From NCBI GenBank assembly GCA_963556145.1, contig OY744468.1, forward strand, positions 3,720,001-3,784,000: a stretch of 64,000 bases of DNA, read 5' to 3'. Both the position numbers and the translations under genes were made by a program. Of the stretch, positions 54,645-64,000 are shown in pieces. Numbering within the stretch: the stretch's first letter is position 1; each line of letters starts with the position of its first letter. Under the pieces are notes generated by a model that was given only the letters and a program-made list of their open reading frames with translations, ran no database searches and was not told where the DNA came from. This DNA comes from Hygrocybe punicea. Lineage: Eukaryota; Basidiomycota; Agaricomycetes; Agaricales; Hygrophoraceae.

Positions 54645-56270
54645 ACTTGTTTAGTGGGCCAGTGCTGCGCGTGGCATGAACGAGTTCTTTTTTTTCCCTC
54701 CTCACTTTCATCATAGCAGCCTCTCACCATAGCAACATAAAAAGTAGAAAAAATAAAACTGCACAGCATGTCACGACCTCCTCTCCCACTGTCATGTCTT
54801 CTTTGCTTCATCATTATACAATATTCTCAGCCAAAAAAGAGAGCAACATGTCAACTGTCAAATACAACTGTCTTCAAACAGTATGATAACAATTGACTTA
54901 CATTTGCTTAACCCCACTTCTCCATAACCTTGCTGCACAACAGATGATAACATGAAGACAGCTGTGTGTCATATCCCATGCAGCTCCGCCGGATTCCGAC
55001 GAACTCCGCTCCGGACTTTTCCGCCGACTTATCTTATCTTATCTTATCTTATCTTCTCGCGTACGTTATTGTTCTTCTCTTGTTAATTACTATTCTTCCC
55101 CATCTCCGTTTACTCCGACCTCCTTTTCTCTTCCTCCCCTTTGTTTACTTGTCACCGTACATAGCAACCTTTTATCCCTTTTATTTTCTTCCGAACTCCG
55201 GTCCTCTTTCCGGAGTTCATATTGTCTTCACGTCTCCAAGGACATGACAATTAGTCTACCAAGTATATAAACTAGAACTACAATGTCCTGTAACTCCGTT
55301 CAGAAAATCAACTTGAGTTCCTTATTTCTTACCCACTCTCAAACTTAAGGCTTTCCCTTAAGCTCATTAGTTATCTTAGTACTTAGTCCGGAACTCCGGA
55401 CTAACTCCACTCCGTCCACGTCTTCTCAATACGACTTAAGGAAGTAGTGAACCTACTTCAAGAGTTGACGTCTCCGCTCCTCCGAAGAACTCCGATCCTT
55501 CCGGAGTTGCACGCCTCTAACACTGTGCTTGAGTGGGCCAATGTTGGCATGAACAAAGTCTTGTTTCTGTCATTCGATTTTTATTTGTCTGATTATTACA
55601 AACATCGATGAGTGATTTTGCTTGAAATATATAATTAGCATATAATATATACAGCGATATCACATTGAATTATATGTTTTAAGTAAGAATATCATTATAT
55701 CATCTGAGTTACACTGATTTCTGCTTATACGGCTAATATTTCTATATATAGTAACAGTGGTCACATGTGACTATGACTCCTGTGATCACCTCAAAATTTA
55801 GCATATATGGTGTAAAATTGCCTTATATGATTAGACTGGTCACATGTGACTGTCACCATTGCGATCAGCAAAAAATTTGCTATATAATATCAAAAATTGC
55901 CTTATATGGTTAGATTGGTCACATGTCACTGTCACATCTGATCCGAAATGATAATATTAGTCAGCAGTTCAATTTTCAGCTGATTCTGATAAGAATTGAG
56001 ACCAGTACGAATATTTTGAATATAATTGGAAGGTAATTTGTCTTTTTTGCAACAACCCATATTTGGATGCTTATGTAAGCTTGTCCACACATGGCCCCAA
56101 CTGTATCTGATTTTCCAGTATCAGAAGTAGAATCATATCTCTTGCCCAAAAAAATTTTGTCTATAGGTGATCAACTTTATCAATTAATCAATTAATCAAT
56201 TAATTACGAATCCTCACTGAACCAGGTCTGATAAAGAACGAGTCTTTTAATAAATTAAAAGAACTCGTAA
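54645..56270 (-). repeat. W repeat copy B, inverted, split by solo LTR
   Basis: Starts ACTTGTTTAGTGGGCCAG and ends GAACTCGTAA, the reverse complement of copies A and C. An 18-bp direct repeat TGAAGAGACTACAGATGG flanks it (54627-54644 and 56271-56288), either a long target duplication or a duplicated end. It holds a 556-bp solo LTR at 54967-55522. It is non-coding. Confidence 0.75.
54967..55522 (+). mobile_element. Solo LTR (556 bp) inside W copy B
   Basis: TG...CA termini (TGTCATATCCCATGC ... GCCTCTAACA) with a perfect 5-bp duplication CTGTG on both sides (54962-54966, 55523-55527). The uninterrupted W copies read straight across this point. It contains a TTATC microsatellite (55027-55054), repeated CTCCG motifs, and a TATATAAA box at 55264. 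Orientation plus from the TATA box. Its parent element is not in the window. Confidence 0.85.
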
Positions 56271-56523
56271 TGAAGAGACTACAGATGGAACTGCATATCA
56301 TTGACCTTCTGTCTTCAACCACACTCAGTGTGAGAGGCCTCGCACGTTGTGCGATGCTTCCAGCAAGCAGATTAGCAGAACAGATACCATCATCTATGAC
56401 GATGCAATACTCTCAATCCCTGAAACCAAGAGAACCTCCCCTCGAAGCACTGTCAACAGGATATGACATGATGATGACCACAACACCGATGTGTACGACA
56501 ATGATGACTGGCCCCCCGATATA
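56271..56523 (+). pseudogene. Gene exon fragment trapped between W copies B and C
   Basis: Unique 253 bp. One frame reads DEETTDG (across the 18-bp repeat), then SKQISRTDTIIYDDAILSIP and DNDDWPPDI, with two stops. It is acidic and protein-like, so probably an exon of the gene that was hit by W, continuous with 54568-54644 upstream. No family recognised. Confidence 0.35.
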
Positions 56524-57844
56524 TTACGAGTTCTTTTAATTTATTAAAAGACTCGTTCTTTATCAGACCTGGTTCGGTGAAGGTTCGTAATTAATGTTTT
56601 TGCATCGCCTATAGAGAAAATTTTTTTGGGCAAGAGATATGATTCTACTTCTTATGTTGGAATGTAACATAAAATCTGGGCCATGTTTGGAGTGGCTTAC
56701 ATAAGCATCCAAATATGGGATGTCTTACACAAGACAAATTACCTCCCAATTATATTCAAAATATTCATACACCCTTCAGTTCTCATCGGAATTAGCTGAA
56801 AATTGAACTGCTGACTAATATAAACATTTCGGGCAAGGTGTGACAGTCACATGTGACTAGTCTAACCATATAAGGTACTTTTTGATATTATATACCAAAT
56901 TTTTTGCTGATCGCAATGGTAACAGTCACATGTGACCAGTCTAACCATATATGGTAATTTTGCATAATATATGCTAAATCACATACTGCTCATCATATTC
57001 ATTACACAAATACAATTATATTCAAAATATTTATCCTGGCCTTAATTCTTATCAGATTCAGCTGAAAATTGAACTGCTGCCTAATATTATCATTTCGGGT
57101 CAGATGTGACAGTCAGATGTGACCACTCTAACCATATAAGACAATTTCTGATATTGTATAGCAAATTTTTTGCTGATTGCAATGGTGATAGTCACATGTG
57201 ACCAGTCTAACCATATAAGGCAATTTTACACCATATATCCTAAATTTCAAGGTGATCATAGGAGTCATAGTCACATGTGACCACTGTTACTATATATAGA
57301 AATATCAGCCATATAAGCAGAAATTAGTGTAACTCAGATGATATAATGATATTTTTACTTAAAACATATAATTCAATGTGATATCGCTGTATATATTATA
57401 TACTAATTATATATTTCAAGCAAAATCACTTATTGATGTTTGTAATAATCATACAAATAAAAATTCAATAATAGAAACAAGACTTTGTTCATGCCATATG
57501 CAACATTGGTCCACTCAAGTACAGCTGTCTTCATGTTATCATCTGTTGTGCAGCAAAGTTATGGAGAAATAGAGTTTAGCAAATGTAAGTCAATTGTTAT
57601 CATACTGTTTAAAGACAGTTGTATTTGACAGTTGATGTATTGTGTTGCATTCTTTTTTGGTTGAGAGTATTGCATAATGATGAAGTAAAGAAGACATGAC
57701 AGTGGGAGAGGAAGTTGAGACATGCTATGCAGGTTTTTTCTTCTATTTTTATGTTGCTATGGTGAGAGGTTGCTATGATGAAAGTGAGGAGGGGAAAAAA
57801 AGAACTCGTTCATGCCATGCGTAGCACTGGCCCACTAAACAAGT
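56524..57844 (+). repeat. W repeat copy C
   Basis: The most complete copy in this window, from TTACGAGTTC to CCCACTAAACAAGT. It repeats its own middle once (the TTATATTCAAAATAT block occurs at 56752 and 57016), which makes it longer than copy A. Head-to-head with copy B, so the two form a >1-kb inverted repeat. Non-coding. Confidence 0.75.
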
Positions 57845-58169
57845 AAAGCATAGTAGTTGCCATATGAAGACTTGTTCTGGAGTTTGAGTACTTGGGACTA
57901 GCTAGTATTTGCTAGATATACAAAAGAGGAAGGTACAAATGTGTGATAGAGAGGTGTTTCAACCCTCAGACTGAGAGGGAGGGGTTTATATAACTTTTAC
58001 AAAGCAGAGTGAGTCAGAATGACTCACCATGAGAAATGACTAAGCAAGCAACAATGACTTGGTAAATGAGTCATGAGATATATCCAAGGAGTATACAGAG
58101 ATATTATGACTTAGAGTGAGTCAAAAGTAGTTCAGATATTCTGCAGCCACTGCCAGTGCTTGTGTGAAG
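57845..58169. other. Intergenic, upstream of SAP-like gene
   Basis: AT-rich 320 bp with repeated GTGAGTCA/GACTCA motifs (58008-58135). No gene seen; a promoter for the next gene is possible. Confidence 0.3.
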
Positions 58170-60632
58170 AAACATTCTAAATTTGGCAATGCAAGGTATT
58201 GGCCACTTTCGGCAATTCATCCTGATTTGTATCGCTTTCAACCAACTTCAATGTCTGGCAAGTTCAATCCTTACAATCTCTCTATTTTCATAAATGAAGG
58301 TATGTCAACATAATTCTACTATTTTTATTCAATTTCTTTTTCTTTTTAGGCACCATTCCTTCCCCTCCACCATTGCCTATACCAACGCCTCAAGCAACCG
58401 CTCTCCAAACACAAAGCAATGCCTTTAACAGCTTCCCAAACAACCATTCGCCATTCCAGAATCAGCCTGACTGGAATGGACAAGAGCGAGCAATAATGCT
58501 TGAATTGCTTCAAATTCTTGTCAAGGATTGCTCCGAGATTCGAGCTAAGCTAGGTTTTCTGCGTTCTCAGGTAATTTCCATCAGCGAGCAAATTGCAAGC
58601 CAACCATGGTTCTCACAGTAAGTAAGCTGTTCTATTTCTTTGCACTCTTTCTAATCTCTTGCAGTTCTCAGTCAATCGGCCCAAACGACTCAGTTTCCTG
58701 CAAAGTTAGTGCCGATTCTTCTCAAGATGGACCCCTTTGCCCAGCAAACTGACCACCCAACCTTCCTCAATCTGTATTATGGACCTGCAAGGACGCTAAA
58801 AACGACCCCGATGTCAAAATGTCGCCTACCAACATGTCCCGGTTTCCGATGGAGAAAGTCATATGGCACCCAAACGGCACATTAATCGACAAAGGAATAT
58901 ATGGTGCCATCTTGGATAGTGCCCACACAGTTGCCAACAGACTCATTTCCCTTCCCGACCCCCCAGGAGCATTAGCGAGGGCACAAATGAAGAATAAAAA
59001 ATTCTTCCAGACATGGTATCCAAAAGACCTAGCCTCCGCCATTCACGACCTCGAGACCATGCAGCCGCTACTGCAGCTGTGTGCCGGTCATTGGAAAGCC
59101 GAGGCGATGCTTACTCCGAAACTTGCTTGCAAGTCCACTGGAAATTCTACTGTCTCTGATAATGAAATCGATTCCACTGACATCCAGACAGAGTCTCAGA
59201 AGTGCCTGTTGTCTTCTCAACTGTCTGGAGCGCCCAGTCCCAAACGTCCACGAATACACGGCGGACTCAAGGGAAAAAAATCTCTCATCGGTGCGTTTTT
59301 TTCTTTTTTATAGAGTGACTGAAACACAGTTTTACTGTATGTTCAGCATCAGCTCTGTCTACAAGTGCCAATACTATGGTATCGTCCCTCCCTCTTCTAT
59401 CAACATCTTCTACGAGCTTCCCAACATTCCCGGCATTCATGTCAACCAACACGACACAAACTGTGAATCCATCCACACAAGCCGCTGTCTGTCCAAGCGA
59501 ATCATCTTTCACAAATGAGCCGCTAACGCTCACTGCAACACCTCTGACACCTGACCCATCCACATCATCAGCAACACCCCCAACGTCATCGGTGGCACCC
59601 CCAACATCTTCGGCAACACTCACAACATCATCACTGATGGTCCCAACACCTTCCGGAAGCCGACCGGCGCCCTCAGCCAACCTGGCCGCCCTCCCTGCAG
59701 TGTGGCCAGGTCACTCCGAGAATGCTCTCGAATGCCTTGATGTCTCATTCATTGACGTCAGCCCTTCTGGTGAGTACTAAGCCCATCTCTGCTAATTCAT
59801 AAATAACTAACTTGTCTAGTTGAAAATTTAAGAGGTATGCCACGTCTTCCTGATATCTAGCGACGCCGTCTTATTCATCATCTAGCCATGATCACCACGG
59901 GATATGATGCCGTTCATTCAAATGCCCTCAAGTTTCTTGATGCTATCACACCACATGATGCAATCCAACCGTCTCAACAAGTCCTCGCATTCTTGCATCA
60001 AATCGAAAATGCCAATCCGAACAACCCGGAGTTCAACGAAGACAACATCAACGTAAGCTGGGGCCACCGTCAATTCACATCTGGCAGAATGCACATCTCA
60101 ACGGTATTGTGGAGCTGGGATCAAATAGGGTCAACAGCGGCCTGTAAGCTCATTGCAGCCGCCCTCAAAACATGTAAGGTTGCTAGGTTCATGTGTTCAG
60201 AACGTAACATTTCGGCAACCTCGTATCTCGCCGACGTATACCTGAAAGAAATGGTTGAAGCGCTCTTGACAGCGAAGGCGGTCGTCATGGAAAACGATGT
60301 AAGTTTCTATTTTATTCCACAAATAAAAGCTAATCAGATATTTTCTAGGCTCGAACTGCGACCACCCTTCCCTCTGGCACCACAACTGAACCCCCTCCTC
60401 TATCACTGCAAGATGCGGCTTCAATGGCCACTCTACAAGCATCCACTCCGCCACCCTCCTTGACTGCTGAGGGGGGCCAACGGAAACAGCTTCAGGTGTG
60501 CCAATATATTATCTTTTCCAGCATTCTGTTTACATTTGTGAATTTAGCCACTTACGAAGGAAGAACTCAAGGACTGGCTCCAGACACATGGCATTCAGAT
60601 TCCCACCGAATGACAACTCACAAAAGAAAGTA
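58170..60632 (+). pseudogene. Gene of element Y with SAP-like C-terminus, one in-frame stop
   Basis: Exon pieces with normal GT-AG introns (for example 58300-58349). Order: KFGNARYWPLSAIHPDLYRF; a Pro-rich piece then NGQERAIMLELLQILVKDCS (58360-58570); EKVIWHPNGTLIDKGIYGAI (58850) through TWYPKDLASAIHDLETMQPL; a basic PSPKRPRIHGGLKGKK; a Thr/Ser/Pro-rich linker of short repeats (59480-59680); then a globular exon NVSWGHRQFTSGRMHIST and WSWDQIGSTAACKLIAAALK (60040-60180). The last exon has EELKDWLQTHGIQIPTE, resembling a SAP DNA-binding helix pair, then a TGA. A TE-linked DNA-binding protein is likely; family not recognised. The TGA may simply be the native end. Confidence 0.45.
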
Positions 60633-61197
60633 AGTCATGTATCATATTGCCATTATCACAAGTTTTCTGACTCACCGGTTGACTTAAGATTTGATCTGAT
60701 GTGTCGTCGATGCCCCGAGTGTTCACCATCCATCAGCAACCGACATCAATTCCATCTTGTTGAAGGTGTGACTTTTCCTTATTTCTTTCTAGTTTTCTCA
60801 TATATACTTTCCTGTAGCGCACACGGAAGGGCAGGAAAGCTGGTTCAGTGGGCGGTTTGCAGTGAATTTTTTGGGACTTTTTTGGTGAATAATATGTGAC
60901 TGAGTCACGACTGGTTGTAACTTTTTTGCGACGTGAAATGGAATTCATTGTGACATCTGGGTGACCAAATTACTCCCTCAAGTCGAAATGCCTCAATTTT
61001 GAGTGACTATGGAGTGAATTCGCAGATACCTCAGACTGACACCACAGTCATGAATTTTTGCAATGCAGACAATGGTGTGATGTTTCTGAGACTAAATTAA
61101 GTCAAAGTATATTCAAAAAAAGCTGCATTCATCACATTTTATTCATGTTCTACGTTTTCGTGACTATTCCACTACTGTTACCTGACTAGGACCTGAC
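60633..61197. other. 3' flank of SAP-like gene to element Y end
   Basis: No supported gene. Short GTGACT and TGAGTGA motifs recur (60895-61015). The last bases lead into the inverted repeat at 61198. Confidence 0.35.
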
Positions 61198-61221
61198 TTC
61201 TCGTTTTTACTGAGGGTAACC
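61198..61221 (-). repeat. Element Y right terminal inverted repeat
   Basis: Reverse complement begins GGTTACCCTCAG and ends AACGAGAA; 23 of 24 bases match the copy at 46046. Confidence 0.5.
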
Positions 61222-61293
61222 TGTGGGTGTTGGTGCTGTACCTGTACCCATACCCGCAGCGAACCCTACCCGTGAGCCGGCGGGTTTACCCAT

Positions 61294-61422
61294 TATTTTG
61301 AGCCCCAGATCGTCTAAAACGGTCAAGTATTGAGTGAGTTATCATCAAAACAATCATTCTTCATTGTTTTGATCATAACTCACTCAATACTTGACTGTTT
61401 TGGATGATCCAGGGCTTAAAAT
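61294..61422. repeat. Hairpin with ~60-bp arms
   Basis: ATTTTGAGCCCCAGATCGTC ... AACAATC at 61294-61354 is mirrored at 61362-61422 with few mismatches, around a 7-base loop. Possibly the collapsed ends of a deleted element. No coding content. Confidence 0.6.
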
Positions 61423-62165
61423 AAAGCTCACACAGGAGACATGGGAAGATATCTCTGCTTCGAATAATGTCTAGATAATGACTTATAAATTGAAATTATT
61501 TTCATTGTTATCTCCAATATGGATATTATACAGAAAATAAACATTTCTGGAAACAATTTCTAGAGACAAAATAGTGCTTCCCGAAAGTATAATTATTCTC
61601 GCTCTTATTGTTTTCCTTATTTTGTAGCGGTATTTGCAATACAGAAAACTAGTCAAATTCTTAAAATATTCCCACTGATATCCGTAACGTGGAAATCAAC
61701 TCAATTGTTTAGACTATCTGAGCCATAGATACCGACCTGATATTCTGTAAAAATTAATCCTATTTGTCTACAAAATACATTAACTATTAGGACGGAAGAT
61801 ATCGATCAGGAAATATAAATTATTTGCTTCAGTTTCTGACTTCCAGATACCCAGCCAGAATTTTATATTATCTGGCTTCCAGATATTCAGTGGCCCACTG
61901 AGCGGGCCGCTCAGAGGCCCACTTGGTGGCCACTCAGAGGCCCGCTTCCGCCGCTGATATAGCAGTGGATTTCCATACTCCCACACTTCACCTCCTCACC
62001 ATGCGTCCCGCGCCCTGCACCTTTCCATACTTCATTGTAAGGGCAGTATATACGCGTATTTGTGTAGATGAGACCTCCTTACATTTCAAAGTATGCTTCA
62101 TCGCAATAATATACGTGCGCTGTTGTCATGTGTGAACCATCCATCCACTTGAAATTGACAGTGAG
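61423..62165. other. AT-rich intergenic sequence
   Basis: No gene or repeat recognised in the first part. Around 61880-61945 a cluster of GGCCCACT/AGGCCC motifs forms small inverted repeats. Nothing further supported. Confidence 0.35.
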
Positions 62166-62312
62166 ATGACCTCTTCTGAGCCAGTCATTCCCACTTTCAC
62201 CATGCCAACTAGACCTGTCGGGCGTCACCTTCCTGTTTCAATTCAAGAAGAGCAAAAAAAGAACGTACCTAACAATCGCACTCCCGATTTTGTTGATCCG
62301 GAGGGCTTTTAA
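62166..62312 (+). CDS. Small hypothetical ORF (48 codons)
   Basis: Starts MTSSEPVIPTFTMPTRPVGR and ends with a stop at 62310-62312. It is Pro/Thr-rich and basic. It may be a first exon whose continuation (beyond GTAAG-like sites near 62430) I could not define. Weak support: only composition and a good start. Confidence 0.2.
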   Translation: MTSSEPVIPTFTMPTRPVGRHLPVSIQEEQKKNVPNNRTPDFVDPEGF

Positions 62313-62824
62313 GTGGCAATGCCGGATAATTCGTCGGTCGCCATGTGGATGCTTGCCACGCTTCTTGCTGTAAAAATCCCCCCAAATGACAGTGAACGGA
62401 ACACTCATTTTGTTTTGAGGTCTTAGAAGCCGGTAAGAGCATCAATGAACCATCTGTATGAAGTTGCTTACCCGAACGTGGTAGAAACACGATGTAAGAT
62501 ATGATGTAAGATGGGAGCGTCGATGACAAGAACAGACGTGCAAAATGGTTGAATTGGTAAGAGAAAAAAACATCGAAGGAGGGAAGGAGTGTATATTGCC
62601 AGGAGTGTGTAACTATTCTACTGAATCTGGTCCACTGGCCGCTGGTTCTGTGTAAACTTGGTAAGGCTCAAAGACTAGTAGACGATCAAAGATAGCCTTA
62701 CCGCACCTGTAGCCAGCTTTTATCCGTTGCCGTTGCCACTGCTGCTGCTTTTCTCGTGGTGCTCACACATACAATAAAAAAACTACAACGTTGTTTACTA
62801 TCAGGTACCATACAAACTTTTGTG
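62313..62824. other. Intergenic
   Basis: No supported gene. Open frames on the minus strand here show no conserved motif. C/T-rich near 62730-62750. Confidence 0.3.
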
Positions 62825-64000
62825 TCAGCTATCCACGACGAACCGCTGCAGCCTGCATTTCAAAATGTAAGCAGGCAAACACACCAGCAATCGACGACGT
62901 ACCAGCTTCGGAATAGGTTCGTCGGGTTTCGCGGCAAGTTGTTTCTGTTCATAACTTTCGAGATTGCGATACCAATCTTCATTGTACCAATTGTGCGGTA
63001 GGCCAAATACTGGCGCTCTGCTTTTGTCTATCCTTGCTGCAACATGTTCACGACTGAGTGCAGCATTACCACGACGTTGAAGGATGGCATCGAAGGGGAC
63101 ATTTTCATATGTCTCGACCACAGTCCAGAGTGTCGAGATCATTGGGTTCATCCACTCGATTGAAACACGTCGGACCTTCTTGCAATCCCGATCATTCCGT
63201 CTCCTTGGCCTTGGCATCTCCGGTTCACTCTCATCGGAACTCATCCCTGCGATATCGAGGCGACGGAGAATGTTGCCGATGCGGGACCAGGTTTCGGGAT
63301 CTCTGTCCTGGTTGAGTTTGATGATCTGCGAGCGTCGCTCATACGTCTGTAGACGACATTAGCGTTGCGGAAATCGTATAGTAAAAATAAGACAGACTCC
63401 TTTCCTCCGACCATATCTTCACTTGCGCGTCAAGTCTCGTATTGGCATCTGTTGGATATGAGCAAGCAATGCTTCGTCAATTGTTTCTGATGCTACACGT
63501 TCTCAATATGCTCTGGTGGAAACCGGAGCGAGCTTTATCTGAACAAATTGGATGATCAAAGATATTGTGATCATCTTCTGATCGTATTTCACCGCAGGAT
63601 AATCACCCCATTGGACGTTTTCAAGGAAGGTTTCAGCGATGAAACCAATCGCCATCTTGTTCCACCGAGAATTATAAAGGGAAGCATTCCAGTCCAACTT
63701 GATGTTGTTGCGGTCCGGAACAGGATGGCCCTCACGCTCAAAGGCTTCGATGACTGCTTGAGGGACTTGTTTGGGCATTGGATCTGCCCAAGAGGGGAGC
63801 AGAGCTTTCTGTCGGAGAAAATCTCGCAAAGCACTCTACATACCTGGCGTCAAAACAGGGACACTAGATTTGATAAGAAATTGGCGTACATGAAGAAAAT
63901 TGACAGCTCCCCTCGGACCCCTCTTCCTCTTCGGCTTGGATTTATAGACATAATTCTCTTCTTCGTCGGAGTCGGAGTCGGACTCCGCGTTGTCTTGCGC
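62825..64000 (-). CDS. TE-associated mushroom protein, 5' end beyond window
   Basis: Read leftward from the window edge. Exons join in frame: an acidic start SDSDSDEEENYVYKSKPKRK, FLHVRQFLIKSSVPVLTP, then (after an intron GTATGT...CCGACAG) AVIEAFEREGHPVPDRNNIK and WNKMAIGFIAETFLENVQWG. After further introns come DANTRLDAQVKIWSEE and YERRSQIIKLNQDRDPETWS, then GMSSDESEPEMPRPRRRNDR, WMNPMISTLWTVVETYE and VFGLPHNWYNEDWYRNLESY, with the stop near 62825. The GMSSDESE and GLPxNWY blocks mark a protein family very abundant in mushroom genomes and tied to transposons. No enzymatic motif is evident. No broken frame seen in the visible part. Confidence 0.6.

Larger units (their letters stand above)
46046..61221. 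mobile_element. Candidate composite element Y (24-bp inverted ends)
   Basis: GGTAACCCTCAGTAAAAACG at 46046 (24 bp in all) is repeated inverted at 61198-61221 with one mismatch. Fifteen kb lie between, most of it later insertions (foldback, copia, two W copies). Inner flanks share a weak TAGTCAC similarity. No target duplication is evident (ATGGCACG against TGTGGGTG). Genes left over on the plus strand include fragments at 46200-46830 and 56271-56523, and the gene at 58170-60630. A 24-bp match is unlikely by chance, but whether it marks one element is unproven. Confidence 0.45.

Overview
The window reads as a transposon-dense stretch of a mushroom-type basidiomycete (Agaricomycetes) genome. 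Reasons: KDZ transposases with cysteine-cluster domains, a Plavaka-type relic, a chromodomain Ty3/gypsy element, a fungal TET/JBP-type dioxygenase gene, and genes cut by many 40-70 bp GT-AG introns. I recognise no housekeeping gene, rRNA or tRNA. Nearly everything is a mobile element, its cargo, or a gene broken by one. All family calls rest on motifs read by eye; no database search was possible.

Layout. 1-3500: decayed Plavaka-type transposase. 4036-4279 plus 43422-44328: one copy of a short repeat family (here called W), split by a 39-kb insert. 4280-10013: three tandem copies of a ~2-kb non-coding repeat (here called X); the right end of the third copy lies at about 43338-43421. Inside that third copy sit a KDZ transposase gene (10367-13674, minus) and a divergent partner gene (exon 1 at 22336, rest at 42370-43330). 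Their shared promoter region is split by a young Ty3/gypsy element (13771-22130, minus; 1606-bp LTRs without visible differences; target duplication ATGCC). The partner gene is itself split at the 5' splice site of its first intron by a ~19.8-kb element.

That element (22458-42307) is the main find. It has inverted ends built of a shared leader plus arrays of a 44-bp minisatellite, and a 7-bp flanking repeat (CCACTGT). It holds five genes: a CxC2-KDZ transposase, a Ulp1/C48 SUMO-protease-like protein, a TET/JBP-like dioxygenase, a JmjC-like protein, and an HMG-like/coiled-coil protein. Near-identical palindromes built on CGTGAC(A/G)T lie in the gaps between these genes. If it is one unit, it is a giant cut-and-paste transposon carrying a chromatin- and DNA-modification toolkit.

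44330-61221: a solitary 44-bp minisatellite end (45036-45775), then a second composite block bounded by 24-bp inverted repeats at 46046 and 61198. It contains gene fragments, a foldback element (47054-47784), a Ty1/copia element (48902-54567, minus, broken pol), two inverted W copies (54645-57844; one holds a 556-bp solo LTR), and a gene with a SAP-like end (58170-60630). 62825-64000: the 3' part of a TE-associated gene of a common mushroom family, running off the right edge.

The gypsy LTR is unusual. Each copy carries, inside U3, a three-exon antisense ORF with a CCHC knuckle and a sense ORF with one membrane helix. Its U3 promoter also points straight into the KDZ gene that starts 97 bp away.
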